Source of the DNA: Ruminococcaceae bacterium YAD3003
GTDB lineage: Bacteria; Bacillota; Clostridia; Saccharofermentanales; Saccharofermentanaceae
Reading direction: 5' to 3'
Assembly: GCA_900107185.1 (NCBI GenBank)
Contig: FNPA01000010.1
Location: forward strand, 1 to 64,000
Length of the DNA: 64,000 nt
The notes under the pieces are model-generated. The model had not been told where the DNA came from and made no database searches. It was given only the letters and a program-made list of their open reading frames with translations. Positions 16,010 to 25,603 of this stretch are shown in pieces. Each line of letters starts with the position of its first letter. The stretch's first letter is position 1. Made by a program: the position numbers and the translations under genes.

Positions 16010-16067
16010 TCTAGTAGTACATCCGGTTTTGCAGATTTGCCTGCTATCTGATTTGGAGGGTAAAAAA

Positions 16068-17294
16068 ATGAGAACAAAGAGCCTGATCGCAGTATTGCTT
16101 TCATTGTGCCTTCTTGTTTCCTGCACTAAATTTGACTATGACAAACTCCGTTCAAGAGACGGCATAATGATGTATATCGGTTCGACAAGTTATGAGCTGA
16201 TGTATGCAGGCTCAAATAACTGTACCGGCATAGGATATGAAATTGATTGGGACGGCAACATCACCAGATATGTCGGTTACCAGATCACTGAGACTCTTTA
16301 CGATTACGCAGTCCTGAGCGAAAAAGACTACAAGACGCTCTATGAGTTTGCTGAACACAGCCGCAAGACCGATCCCTTTAAAAATTATTCTGAAAGAGTA
16401 TATGACGGTTGGGTCTGGGACTTCGAGTATTATTTCGATGAAGGAGAAGACCCATTTACTATCTACCACGGTTATTGCTATCAGCAGAAAGAATTACAGG
16501 AGATCCTTGATCTGCTGAAGTCTTATTTCCCCAGTATAGAATACATTCCGGCTCCTACCGTAGAGCCGGATAATACTGAAGAGCCGGATAACACTTCAGA
16601 AACTATTGAAGAAACAGTTATTGATCAATTGACACCTCTAGGCTATGTCTCAGTTGATCAATTCAAGAGCTATTACGGTCTGGATGGCATAAACGATGAC
16701 AGTTATATAGAAGACTTCATCCTCTTCCAACAGATAACAGAAGAGCAAATGTTTGAATACGATTACGGCAAAGAACTGACTGATTCTATCGCGAATGGGG
16801 ATTACAGTCTGTTCGGCTATAACATGAACTGGAATGTACTTAACTATCAGGAGATAGAAATAGAATCGAGAGATGCTATCGCTGAAGCTACAGGAAATGC
16901 CAGATGGATCTACATGGTCTTTGAGGTCCCTATACCTGACAGCGATGAGACCCAAAGAGTAACCATGCTCTCTGATCTTTACCATGACAAGTATTATTAT
17001 GACGTTGATGAAAATAACTATAGAAATTCCAGAAAAAGAACTAATCTGACTGAACTGGCAAGAGAAATACAGGTGGAAATGATCCCGGAAGATGCCGAGA
17101 GACAGAATCCTGACCGTGATAAATATGCTCTGTCTTACGAATATGATGTATACATTTTCTCTTACGACAGAGAGTATATCCATATCTCAAACGACAGCAC
17201 CTACCGTTTTCACCAGTCATTTGATATCTACTGGAAGCTGGTATATTACAGGATCTTCTGCACCGAATTTGAGGTAAGTTCTAGCGGTACATAA
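16068..17294 (+). CDS. Lipoprotein, function unknown
   Basis: 408 aa from the ATG at 16068, which has GGAGGG seven bases upstream; an earlier in-frame ATG at 15981 lies inside the promoter and is rejected. The signal peptide MRTKSLIAVLLSLCLLVSC has a lipobox LVSC, so it is attached to the outer face of the membrane. A Glu/Asp/Thr-rich linker (about residues 165-190) separates two soluble halves. No catalytic motif recognised. Confidence 0.7.
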   Translation: MRTKSLIAVLLSLCLLVSCTKFDYDKLRSRDGIMMYIGSTSYELMYAGSNNCTGIGYEIDWDGNITRYVGYQITETLYDYAVLSEKDYKTLYEFAEHSRKTDPFKNYSERVYDGWVWDFEYYFDEGEDPFTIYHGYCYQQKELQEILDLLKSYFPSIEYIPAPTVEPDNTEEPDNTSETIEETVIDQLTPLGYVSVDQFKSYYGLDGINDDSYIEDFILFQQITEEQMFEYDYGKELTDSIANGDYSLFGYNMNWNVLNYQEIEIESRDAIAEATGNARWIYMVFEVPIPDSDETQRVTMLSDLYHDKYYYDVDENNYRNSRKRTNLTELAREIQVEMIPEDAERQNPDRDKYALSYEYDVYIFSYDREYIHISNDSTYRFHQSFDIYWKLVYYRIFCTEFEVSSSGT

Positions 17295-17441
17295 ATAATT
17301 GCATATAATGGTATAAATACTGAAAAAGCTTGAAAATACAGGGGTTGCAACCGCAGGTTGACAATATTCAAGGTCCGGTTGGTAGAGATGTTAAGGCATA
17401 AATTGCTAATCTTGGGACAGCAAAACCCGGAGGTGGAATCG

Positions 17442-17822
17442 ATGACAATTGCTGACAGAATACAGAGCCTTAGAAAATCCAAAGGTATGTCCCAGGAAGA
17501 ACTGGCCGACAAGGTCGGTGTATCAAGACAGGCCGTATCAAAATGGGAGAGCGAACAAGCAACCCCTGATCTCGAAAAGGTCGTGATAATGAGTGATATT
17601 TTCGAGGTTACTACGGATTATCTCCTCAAAGGGATCGAGCCGGTCAAGTCAGATGATCATAAGACGATGGCCGATGTTATTGACCAGAAGATCCTTACCG
17701 AGAAGAACAGTAAACGCGCGAAAACAGCCCTCAAGTGGTTCCTCATAGGATTCGGTATTTTGCTGGCGATAGATATTATCTCCATGATCATTTATTTCAT
17801 CATAAACGGATTCCCCGTTTAA
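17442..17822 (+). CDS. XRE-family regulator with C-terminal membrane helix
   Basis: 126 aa from the ATG at 17442 (GGAGGTG upstream). The HTH_3 domain (residues 5-58) contains '[20 protein letters not shown]'. A single membrane helix follows near 98-122. Membrane-tethered XRE regulators of this size are common in Firmicutes. It sits 81 bp upstream of a CPBP protease gene on the same strand, possibly its regulator or a proteolysis target; that link is inference. Confidence 0.85.
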   Translation: MTIADRIQSLRKSKGMSQEELADKVGVSRQAVSKWESEQATPDLEKVVIMSDIFEVTTDYLLKGIEPVKSDDHKTMADVIDQKILTEKNSKRAKTALKWFLIGFGILLAIDIISMIIYFIINGFPV

Positions 17823-17903
17823 TCTGATCCACAAATAATCTGACACTTAAAAACGGCGGCCACACCGCTGCTTTTCTCAATGCGCTCAAAAAAGGAGTTT
17901 CCC

Positions 17904-18827
17904 ATGAATAAGATAAAAACATTTATATGGAACATCATCCCGTTTAACAACCGCTCTGATATGCCGCTGATACTATATGTTATCAAGGTCATCCTGATCT
18001 TCTGGGTATTTAAATTCGCTTCTGAACTGGCAGGAGAAGGCATAGTCCTGGCACTCCACTTTGCCTGCGGCAAGAATCCGTTGCAGGGCGAGATGTTCGA
18101 CAGTAATACGATCGCTCTTATCTCTTACTTCGGATATGGCTTCATGATAGGAATCATCTTCCTTCTCTGGAAACTGTTTCAGAAAAAGACACCGGCAGAA
18201 TTAGGATTTACAAAACCTGCGTGGAGCTATTTTGTAGGTGCTACAGCAGGTGCAGTCCTTGTGGTGATCTCAGTTGCTCTGACGGTTCTTACGGGTGCGA
18301 TAAGGTTTAACGGCGTTTTCGATAATATCAACACGGGTATGGTCTTACTCATGTTAGGTGGCTTTGTTTTCCAGGGTGCCTTTGAAGAGATGCTCTGCAG
18401 AGGTGTCGTACAACAGCTCCTGCAGAAGAAATCTGTTCCGGTAGCTGTCGGTGTGAGTGCAGCTTTATTTACCATCTCCCACGTCCTGAACATGGACTTC
18501 AGCTCCCCTGCCATTGCTGTAACGGCAGTCATCAACCTTCTCCTGATATCGCTCATTTTCTCGCTTCTCACCATCCGTTTCAGGAGCATCTGGGCAGCCT
18601 GTGGAATGCATTCGATTTGGAACTATATCCTTTACAGCATTCTGGGACTCAATCTGAGCGGAAGTGACGAGATTACTGCCTCCGTTTTCAATATGAGTTC
18701 CGTCGGTAAAAACATATTAAACGGCGGTGTGTATGGTATCGAGGCGAGCATCCTCACAACTGCAGTATTAGTTGTCGCTGCCACACTGCTAATCTTATTC
18801 ACCGCCCGAAAATCAAAACGCGCTTGA
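17904..18827 (+). CDS. CPBP family intramembrane metalloprotease
   Basis: 307 aa, about eight membrane helices. The EEMLCRG motif (about 161-167) and an 'SHVLNM' His (about 193), with a later 'GMHSIWN', give the CPBP metal/active-site residues. The ATG at 17904 has AAAAGGAG eight bases upstream; an earlier ATG at 17880 lacks a ribosome binding site. It is paired with the membrane-bound XRE regulator just upstream. This is the second CPBP gene in the window and it is not closely similar to the first. Confidence 0.87.
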   Translation: MNKIKTFIWNIIPFNNRSDMPLILYVIKVILIFWVFKFASELAGEGIVLALHFACGKNPLQGEMFDSNTIALISYFGYGFMIGIIFLLWKLFQKKTPAELGFTKPAWSYFVGATAGAVLVVISVALTVLTGAIRFNGVFDNINTGMVLLMLGGFVFQGAFEEMLCRGVVQQLLQKKSVPVAVGVSAALFTISHVLNMDFSSPAIAVTAVINLLLISLIFSLLTIRFRSIWAACGMHSIWNYILYSILGLNLSGSDEITASVFNMSSVGKNILNGGVYGIEASILTTAVLVVAATLLILFTARKSKRA

Positions 18828-18894
18828 TCTGATGTTATAATTTTCGTATCTGAAATTGAGAACTAAAAGGAATGGCTTTCTAAAAACATTGTAT

Positions 18895-18928
18895 TTTTAA
18901 AAACACAGCCCGGGTCGTCCCGGGCTGT
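18895..18928 (-). terminator. Intrinsic terminator of the lipoprotein gene at 18953
   Basis: A 10-bp GC-rich stem, ACAGCCCGGG / CCCGGGCTGT with a 4-nt loop, followed on the minus strand by GTTTTTAAAAAT. It may also stop transcription from the convergent CPBP gene. Confidence 0.8.
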
Positions 18929-18952
18929 TACTAAATTATTCCGGGTTTATTA

Positions 18953-19642
18953 TCAGAAATCCTTCATCAATGCACTGAGCTCATCATCAGATTTGTCAAT
19001 GAGCGAATCCTCTTTGAAGAAATTTGCTTCCATAACTGCAACAGCTTTGCCGTTCTTAACGAATACGATATCGTAGATTCCGGGATCAGCATAATCAGGA
19101 CTCAGATAGAAAGAACCCCACTGATCACCTTCAGTCTCGGGCTTTGTCAGATTACATACGGCGAGCACTTTAGTGTCTTCTTCGGTGAATCCCATTTCCG
19201 TATAAACATTAGCATCGTCTGCATGCTTATATACGTATACCCATAAACCGTCGTCAACGCTCGTATCAGGATAGATCTCGACCCATTCATTCAACAGGAA
19301 AATGCATCTTATACCCTTTACGTCCGGATCCTTTTCATTGAATTCAGATGAACCAAGTTGGTTACCCTTTAAGGTTAAACCCTTGATCACAGGGCCACGG
19401 TCAGTATCAAACAGATAGAGCTCACCGGGGAGCAGCACGATGGCACCCGGATCTGTATTATCCTTGGTTTCATCCACATCGCCACCGTTATCTTCACTGG
19501 AAACAGTTTCTTCACTGGCTACGGTATCATTTACGGTTTCGTTTGTGGTTTCCTTTTCAGTTGTTGTTCCGCCTGCATTAAAGCATGCCGTAAGTGATAA
19601 AAGCATCGTGCCTGAAACGATCATTGCTAAAATCTTTTTCAT
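18953..19642 (-). CDS. Lipoprotein with Thr/Glu-rich linker
   Basis: 229 aa. The signal peptide ends in a lipobox, SLTAC. A Thr/Glu/Asp-rich spacer (about residues 25-65) precedes a soluble domain of unknown type. AGGAGG lies nine bases before the ATG. Single-gene unit with promoter 19702-19731 and terminator 18895-18928. No enzyme motif is seen; an extracellular binding role is plausible. Confidence 0.75.
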   Translation of the reverse strand: MKKILAMIVSGTMLLSLTACFNAGGTTTEKETTNETVNDTVASEETVSSEDNGGDVDETKDNTDPGAIVLLPGELYLFDTDRGPVIKGLTLKGNQLGSSEFNEKDPDVKGIRCIFLLNEWVEIYPDTSVDDGLWVYVYKHADDANVYTEMGFTEEDTKVLAVCNLTKPETEGDQWGSFYLSPDYADPGIYDIVFVKNGKAVAVMEANFFKEDSLIDKSDDELSALMKDF

Positions 19643-19701
19643 TTTGATAACCTCCTAAACAAGTTAATGTCTTCCTAAGATTAAACAATCCATATCATAT
19701 C

Positions 19702-19731
19702 GTCATTATATCGATAATAGTTTATTCCTGA
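19702..19731 (-). promoter_or_regulatory. Promoter of the lipoprotein gene (shared motif)
   Basis: On the minus strand, TCAGGAATAA, spacer, CGATATAATGAC; TATAAT at 19710-19705. Nearly identical to the promoter block at 2377-2404. Confidence 0.55.
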
Positions 19732-19734
19732 AAA

Positions 19735-20574
19735 TTACTGTTGAGGGCCCATATAGATATCTATGCGTTCTATTTCGAGTGATGAGGCGTATTCATAAGC
19801 ATCAGTATTGCGGATGTCGTCGAAGAAATCTTCATTCACATTACCGTGTACATCAATACTCATGTCTTCATCTCTGTATTTGTAAGATTCAGAATCAGCC
19901 TTGTACAAGACATTTACACAGATCTGATATCTTTCACCATCTTCTGCCGTAAACCATCTCTTCAAACAGAAACCATAGTGGAATCCTGCATCGACAAAAA
20001 CTCCGGCATTATAGTCATAAACAGAATAGGTGTTTGAACCTGACTTAAATACAGTGCGGTCCCCGTCTCCCATTTTATCGTGCATCTGCTCGAAAACATC
20101 AATGACCTCAGACAGCGACATATCCTCATTAATGTTATTTTCAAGGAAGATCAGATTCTCATTATTCTCATAGAATTCAGGTTCTCTCGGTTCTCTGACC
20201 GTTGTTTCATACGTTGCTAACGAAATGGTCTCGGGCGCACGCATTTCACCACCGGTCGCGATAATAAACAGAAGACCGAGAATGAGGATAATAACAACTG
20301 CCTCTATTACAAAGAAAACTATACCGGCTATTGAGAAGCCTATGCCCCGCAGCTTCTTTCGAATAGCATTTACAAGTCCCACTATGGATAAAACAATTCC
20401 TGAAATATGAGTCAGGAAAAGACATATCAATAACGGAGGATATAAGGCATCGAAGACTTTCCTTCCTAACTCATGGACCATTATGTCATTGAATATGAAG
20501 AACTGCCCTATGATCACTGACAGCATTATAAGAGAAAAACCTATCACAGAAGCCTTACTGAATTTTTTCTTCAT
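19735..20574 (-). CDS. Membrane protein, three N-terminal helices and extracytoplasmic domain
   Basis: 279 aa. Hydrophobic helices at about 10-30, 46-68 and 80-108 are followed by a soluble acidic domain of about 160 residues. The N-terminal half resembles small DUF4190-like membrane modules; the rest is not recognised. GGAGG lies seven bases before the ATG. Transcribed with, or just after, the flavin-reductase-like gene (20-bp gap). Confidence 0.65.
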   Translation of the reverse strand: MKKKFSKASVIGFSLIMLSVIIGQFFIFNDIMVHELGRKVFDALYPPLLICLFLTHISGIVLSIVGLVNAIRKKLRGIGFSIAGIVFFVIEAVVIILILGLLFIIATGGEMRAPETISLATYETTVREPREPEFYENNENLIFLENNINEDMSLSEVIDVFEQMHDKMGDGDRTVFKSGSNTYSVYDYNAGVFVDAGFHYGFCLKRWFTAEDGERYQICVNVLYKADSESYKYRDEDMSIDVHGNVNEDFFDDIRNTDAYEYASSLEIERIDIYMGPQQ

Positions 20575-20594
20575 TCCGCCGCCTCCTGATGCTT

Positions 20595-21425
20595 TTATTG
20601 TTCTTTATGCCCCATAATGTGTGCCCAGGAACACAATGTATCGTAGTCAGTGTCAGCTACAGCTTGCCAGGCCTGGCTATCCCTCTCATCTGCAGCCTCA
20701 TACAGGCGCCTTCCCTTTTCCTTGATCAGTTTCTCTGTCTTGTAGTCGTCGTTTTCAAAGGTGCCCGCCTGATCGAACACATCCTTATCGATCTCATACA
20801 ACCACTGATGTGCTCCGCCTGCGCCCATGAAATAAAGTTCAGCAGTATACGTACCTGTATTTGACATGCATACGGTCCAGCGGCTCGAGGAATCACCTGT
20901 GCCTATTCCCGTCTTATACAGATTGGAACTCCGCTCGTCCTTGTAAGTATCGTTCAGGATCTCCACAACTTCCCCGATGTACATATCATGAGGATCGCCG
21001 TTTTTATAGAACTTGGTTCTTATTTCCTCCGGCATGGCGTCCATATCCAACTGCTGCTTGAAAAGTTTCCTGCACACGATGATCATCCTGACATCGGTAA
21101 AGGAAATACCGTGAGGACGCTCAAAGACCGTAAATCCGGTCTCCTTCAACTTATCCATGTCCCTTCCGGATTTCGATCCGAGAAGTTTAAGTTGTTCGTT
21201 GTACCACATGCGATTTACAAAGGAGAGTGTGAAGTAATCCTCTTTGTCCATAAACTCATGCGTATAACGAGATTCACGCACGAAAACACTAACAACGGGC
21301 TTACCCCAGAGTGTTCCCATCTCACCCCAGCTAATGGTCATCATGTTGAAGTTGTCCTTATTACCGGCCGTCAGTATGGGCCATCCTTCATCAAAAAACT
21401 CGAAAATATCCGTCTTTAAATCCAT
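20595..21425 (-). CDS. Flavin reductase-like FMN-binding split-barrel protein
   Basis: 276 aa. Residues about 15-110 ('ILTAGNKDNFNMMTISWGEM', 'PVVSVFVRESRYTHEF', 'FTLSFV') match the flavin reductase-like domain that binds FMN and usually reduces it with NAD(P)H. A C-terminal region of about 80 residues beyond the usual 160-200-aa length is not recognised. Cytoplasmic. GAAGG lies seven bases before the ATG. Confidence 0.75.
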   Translation of the reverse strand: MDLKTDIFEFFDEGWPILTAGNKDNFNMMTISWGEMGTLWGKPVVSVFVRESRYTHEFMDKEDYFTLSFVNRMWYNEQLKLLGSKSGRDMDKLKETGFTVFERPHGISFTDVRMIIVCRKLFKQQLDMDAMPEEIRTKFYKNGDPHDMYIGEVVEILNDTYKDERSSNLYKTGIGTGDSSSRWTVCMSNTGTYTAELYFMGAGGAHQWLYEIDKDVFDQAGTFENDDYKTEKLIKEKGRRLYEAADERDSQAWQAVADTDYDTLCSWAHIMGHKEQ

Positions 21426-21461
21426 ATTCTTACCTTCACTTCGGATCTGTCTATTCTTGAT

Positions 21462-22436
21462 TTAATCGTCATTACTCAGGAATTCAATTTTGCCGTCACG
21501 GCCAACCTTGATCGCTGTTCCGCAATACTTGCAAATTCCCACAGTTCCTTTGCGGATCTTATTTCCGCTGCCGCCGCAGTTAGGACACGGGATAGCCATA
21601 TACTGGGTCTCCAGATCGTCTTCGTATTTTTTCTTTTCGAGCTCTGCTTTCTTCTGATCAGCAATCGCTTCTTCCTTACGTGCCTTTTCTCTTTCCCTGA
21701 GAGTTTTCTGGTAAGCGATATTTTCCTTGTTGCTCTTTCTGATAGAACTGATGCAGATTATCGTTATAAAAAGTAATACTCCCACGATTACGACCGCCAC
21801 AGCGTAGCTTACGAATGTCTGGTCCTTCATCATGGTATCTGCTGCTTTAATGAATCCATCACGTATAGAGCGGCCGGGATGGACACCATCCGGTTTATAA
21901 ATAAAGCTGAGGCAGTCCATAAGTATCTGTACGGCTTCGTCATCCATTACATACACGCTTGCATTTCCTCCCGGATAACACCTCCAAAAATAGGAAGTTG
22001 TGAACTGGCTGCTGTCACTAAGAGCAATAAGTATATGGCCACCATCGGACCCGAAGAGATCTTCATACTTATTTTTCATGAGATTATCTGCAGCTTCTTG
22101 TCCATCTTCTAAATAATAATATTGGTTAATCTCATCGTAGTATGAAGTTACCCAGAGAAAAGGCTGAACACCGGTTTTCTCATAGAAATACTCCATTCCG
22201 GAGATGATGTATTCTCCCTCGCCTTCGTCGATGAGCCTGCCTGTATCGTCCTGATACCAGACATCTGTCTTCACGCATAGATCTGATGGTAAAACTCTTC
22301 GTTGTATAGTTGATTTGGTCAGCCAGCTATCGTTGTTTGTAAATACAAAAAAGACAACTATAGCTGCCGCCGCCAGAACTACAGCAGAGATCAAGCCTAT
22401 TGTTTTGTATCTTTTATATGTGCTCTCTGATTTCAT
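21462..22436 (-). CDS. Two-helix membrane protein with C-terminal zinc ribbon
   Basis: 324 aa. A helix at about 13-32, an extracytoplasmic domain (about 33-205) reminiscent of TPM domains ('FWRCYPGGNASVYVMDDEA'), a second helix (about 210-232), a charged coiled coil (about 238-275) and a zinc ribbon CPNCGG...CKYCGT (about 283-306). Function unknown. It lies 29 bp downstream of the large zinc-ribbon protein at 22466, probably the same transcript. Confidence 0.7.
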   Translation of the reverse strand: MKSESTYKRYKTIGLISAVVLAAAAIVVFFVFTNNDSWLTKSTIQRRVLPSDLCVKTDVWYQDDTGRLIDEGEGEYIISGMEYFYEKTGVQPFLWVTSYYDEINQYYYLEDGQEAADNLMKNKYEDLFGSDGGHILIALSDSSQFTTSYFWRCYPGGNASVYVMDDEAVQILMDCLSFIYKPDGVHPGRSIRDGFIKAADTMMKDQTFVSYAVAVVIVGVLLFITIICISSIRKSNKENIAYQKTLREREKARKEEAIADQKKAELEKKKYEDDLETQYMAIPCPNCGGSGNKIRKGTVGICKYCGTAIKVGRDGKIEFLSNDD

Positions 22437-22465
22437 TAATCATCCTCTAATAAAACAAGTCATCT

Positions 22466-24031
22466 CTATTTTACTAAAACGCAGTCAGTCTTCATTTGGA
22501 TAAGGTTCCTTTTGATCACAAGTAAATCATGGGACCATTGTCTGGTTTCTTTTTGAAGTCTCTCAATATCTTCTAAGAGCCTGGCTCTATCCATATGCAC
22601 TCCGCTGGAATCGGTTGATAATTTCTCAGCCATAAAATAAACATGACGGATCGAATCCAACACTTCAACTCTTCTGTTCAACTCATCAATATCGCCGTTA
22701 TTTAAACATACCTTTCCGAGCAGGAATATCATTTCTTCGAGTTTGGAGAGGAACTCCTTGTCAGATTCAGATACGCGTAGTTTAGCGTCATTAAAAAGTT
22801 CACTGATCCTGATCCATTCATCTCCGGTTATTACGTCAGCTGTATCGATATCGCTTATCCTGGTCCATCTTCCCTCACAAAGTATCCTTCCAAGGAGCGC
22901 ATCAAAGCTTGACGGATTAACCATAAGGATATTCTCGAAACGTTTTTTTGCCTCGCCGTAATGGCCGGTATTCATAGCGTTAAGTGCCTTTTCCATAGGC
23001 ATTCCGAAAAACAGTGAGATTCCATATGCCACTCCGCATGATCTGCATTCGTAAATGCGTCTGTTCTTATCCAGATAAAGGTGTCCTGCGCACTTGGAGC
23101 AAATAATGGTCTCGTCATGATCTGTATCAATAGTGTTATTTACAGCTTTGACTTCTTCGCGAACATCTGCCACTGTATTTTCCGCTTCGTCAGCATGGTT
23201 TAACGCCATTAATTCCCCGTATTCCGTGCCATATATTTTCTGAAAATGAGCATATTGCTTTTCCAGATATTTTTTCATTTCCCAGGCATCGTGTATCTGG
23301 TTGTTTTCATATATTGGAGAAGGAGCATTATTTTCCTTGTGAATGATCCAACCGATAACCCCTGCCATGACTCCGAACAAGAATAAGATAAATGCGTAAT
23401 CGAAATTGCCACCGGTAAGGGCTGCTAAAGCTATAAAAACGACACCGCCAAGACTGATGGCAGGTCCTACCGGGCTAAATGACTGTTTTTTATCCTCATT
23501 TTTCCTGGACTCAATTTCAATAAAGCTTTTGTTTATTTCCGCTCTGGTATCTTCGTCGTTCAGGGAATTAATGCTGTTCTGATATATCTTCAATCTGTCA
23601 CTAAGATCGATCAGGGACGTGAGCTGACCAAAGAAATCAGCTTCCTTAATTGATGCCTGTTTCTTCAACCTGGCGATAAGGTTTTTCAGAGAAACAATAT
23701 CAACAGTATCAAATATTTGGGGAGATTCCAGTGCCTCCAGAGACGTAACCTTGATCTCACATAGGATCAGGCCCTTGAGTGCCTCAAAATCACACGGGTT
23801 CTTTTCCAATATGAGATTGTATTTTTCTTTTGCAGAAGAGAATGCTTTTTCTCGCAGACTCTCTTCAGCCTGCGACATAACTTCCTTCTCATGAAAATCG
23901 ATGGCATCAAATTTAGTTCCGCAAAAAGGGCAATCGAAAAACTCCTGTTCGGAATCGAACATCAGAACGCCTGCGCATTTGGAACATGTGTAGCTCTTCA
24001 GTTTAGTTGATAATTCAGGTCTGTCTGACAT
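22466..24031 (-). CDS. TPR-like membrane protein with two zinc ribbons (family Z, copy 1)
   Basis: 521 aa. Zinc ribbon 1 (C16, C19, C33, C36), a TPR-like helical repeat ('AFSSAKEKYNLILEKNPCDF', about 57-78), two membrane helices (about 190-235), then zinc ribbon 2 (about 313-340) and a second copy of the TPR-like motif ('HYGEAKKRFENILMVNPSSF'). It is a close paralogue of the gene at 38852 (same length and domain order) and distantly related to 36990. No catalytic motif. Function unknown. Confidence 0.8.
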   Translation of the reverse strand: MSDRPELSTKLKSYTCSKCAGVLMFDSEQEFFDCPFCGTKFDAIDFHEKEVMSQAEESLREKAFSSAKEKYNLILEKNPCDFEALKGLILCEIKVTSLEALESPQIFDTVDIVSLKNLIARLKKQASIKEADFFGQLTSLIDLSDRLKIYQNSINSLNDEDTRAEINKSFIEIESRKNEDKKQSFSPVGPAISLGGVVFIALAALTGGNFDYAFILFLFGVMAGVIGWIIHKENNAPSPIYENNQIHDAWEMKKYLEKQYAHFQKIYGTEYGELMALNHADEAENTVADVREEVKAVNNTIDTDHDETIICSKCAGHLYLDKNRRIYECRSCGVAYGISLFFGMPMEKALNAMNTGHYGEAKKRFENILMVNPSSFDALLGRILCEGRWTRISDIDTADVITGDEWIRISELFNDAKLRVSESDKEFLSKLEEMIFLLGKVCLNNGDIDELNRRVEVLDSIRHVYFMAEKLSTDSSGVHMDRARLLEDIERLQKETRQWSHDLLVIKRNLIQMKTDCVLVK

Positions 24032-24119
24032 ATTCTATCCCCATAAAATGTCTGATGATTATCAGATCCAATTATTCCCCTACAGAGATAATTATAACAT
24101 GGACGATAGGATAACAGGC

Positions 24120-24743
24120 TTAATGTTCCATCACCCAGGCAAATGCCTTTGCCGTACGGATATCAAAGTCCTTAAAATGATTTCCTTCATTCCATTCGAG
24201 GATAGTGTCATAACCTTCTTTATCGAGGAAAGAATGCATCTGCCTGATCTTATCCCCCACGGTTGCCATGACAGGATTGCGCGTCTTCTCTTCCCTGTCT
24301 CCCAGGCTGAGATAGACCGTCTTACACAACGGTTTTCTTTCTTCTATATACTCTCGAAAGTCCGGAAACCAGACCGACGGGGATGCCGCTGCAACGCCTG
24401 CGAATCTGTCTGTCTGAGTAGATGCCCAGAGTGCAAAAAGACCGGCCAGCGAATAGCCCCCGATGTAATACTTTCTGCCGTCCTCCGGACAGAGGGACAA
24501 AATCTCAGAGAGTGTATCAGTGGCGCCGTCACCAAAGTCTTCATTTCCGAACACTGCAGGCGCATTCCAGGGAGACAGATCCTTATTCCAGTCGCCCACT
24601 TTAAAAGCTATAAGACAGAATTCTTTACCGGAGAGTTCGCATATCCTGCCGTATTCATTCTCAATACCTGTCAGGTCGTGATCATCAACAGGCTGTATGA
24701 GACATATCCCGGCTGTTCTTTCTCCGAATTCATAAGTCTTCAT
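24120..24743 (-). CDS. Alpha/beta hydrolase, esterase-like
   Basis: 207 aa. The nucleophile elbow GYSLAG (about residue 98; Ser nucleophile) is followed by 'AASPSVWFPDF' and ends with 'EWNEGNHFKDFD', where the His would complete a Ser-Asp-His triad. This is the layout of the putative-esterase (D-type) branch. No signal peptide; cytoplasmic. Six bp downstream of tcdA and probably cotranscribed, though its own ribosome binding site is poor. Confidence 0.8.
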   Translation of the reverse strand: MKTYEFGERTAGICLIQPVDDHDLTGIENEYGRICELSGKEFCLIAFKVGDWNKDLSPWNAPAVFGNEDFGDGATDTLSEILSLCPEDGRKYYIGGYSLAGLFALWASTQTDRFAGVAAASPSVWFPDFREYIEERKPLCKTVYLSLGDREEKTRNPVMATVGDKIRQMHSFLDKEGYDTILEWNEGNHFKDFDIRTAKAFAWVMEH

Positions 24744-24749
24744 GCTGCT

Positions 24750-25511
24750 TTATGAGTTAAATCCACTCAGGTCCTTTATGACCTCTCCAGCGATTATCAG
24801 TCCTACAACAGACGGAACAAATGCAGTAGAACCGGGTATATCCCTTCTCTCAGTACATTTACGCTGGGCGCCGGGCGGACAGATACAGTTTGTTCTGCAG
24901 CTTATGGACATATCCTCGATGGGACGCGTAGGCTCTTCTTTGGAGTAAACGACCTTAAGGGATTTGATGCCCCTCTTCCTGCATTCACGGCGCATTACCT
25001 TTGCCAGAGGACAAATAGAAGTCTTGTAGATATCAGCTACTTCAAAAGCAGTAGGATCGAGTTTGTTGCCTGCACCCATACTGCTGATTATCGGTGTACC
25101 GGTCTTATCGGCCTGCATGACGAGCTCGAGTTTTCCTGTAACGGTGTCAATGGCATCGATCACATAATCGTATTCATCGAAGTTGAACTGATCTGCAGTA
25201 TCAGGCATATAGAACGTCTTGTATGTGCGAACAACGCAGTCAGGATTAATATCGTGGACCCTTTCTTCTGCAACATCTACCTTATATTTTCCGATGGTCT
25301 TTCTGGTTGCTATTATCTGACGGTTTATATTGGTAAGACATACTTTGTCATCGTCTATCAGGTCCAGAGCACCAATACCGCTTCTGGCCAAAGCCTCTAC
25401 GGCATATCCTCCTACGCCTCCGATGCCGAACACGGCAACACGTGCATGTTTAAGCTTATCCATACCCTCATGCCCTAACAATAACCGCGTTCTGGAAAAC
25501 TGATCAAGCAT
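24750..25511 (-). CDS. tcdA: tRNA threonylcarbamoyladenosine dehydratase
   Basis: 253 aa. ThiF/E1-like fold with the nucleotide motif GIGGVGG (29-35), 'NINRQI' and a 'CRTNCICPPG' segment near the C-terminus. TcdA (CsdL/YgdL) uses ATP to dehydrate the t6A37 base of ANN-decoding tRNAs to cyclic ct6A, improving decoding. Length fits the family. GGAGAA lies before the ATG, with an extended -10 at 25567. Confidence 0.92.
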   Translation of the reverse strand: MLDQFSRTRLLLGHEGMDKLKHARVAVFGIGGVGGYAVEALARSGIGALDLIDDDKVCLTNINRQIIATRKTIGKYKVDVAEERVHDINPDCVVRTYKTFYMPDTADQFNFDEYDYVIDAIDTVTGKLELVMQADKTGTPIISSMGAGNKLDPTAFEVADIYKTSICPLAKVMRRECRKRGIKSLKVVYSKEEPTRPIEDMSISCRTNCICPPGAQRKCTERRDIPGSTAFVPSVVGLIIAGEVIKDLSGFNS

Positions 25512-25566
25512 TGTTTTATTCTCCGTTCGACGTCCCGTTTAATTCTCCCGGGCGATTAGTATGGGT

Positions 25567-25572
25567 ATTATA
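25567..25572 (-). promoter_or_regulatory. Extended -10 upstream of tcdA
   Basis: On the minus strand, CGTGATATAAT (TG-A-TATAAT), with GATGTC 17 bp upstream as a weak -35. Confidence 0.5.
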
Positions 25573-25603
25573 TCACGGAAGGAATTTCAGACATCATCAA
25601 ATG

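Larger units (their letters stand above)
15751..16067. other. Intergenic region with a 90-bp repeat element and a promoter
   Basis: 317 bp between divergent genes. It holds the element 15844-15933 and the promoter 15981-16009. No other gene or RNA is recognised. Confidence 0.6.

Noticed and set aside
15981-16067. Longer start for the lipoprotein gene
   Set aside because: It overlaps a good promoter and lacks a ribosome binding site; the ATG at 16068 with GGAGGG and signal peptide is better.
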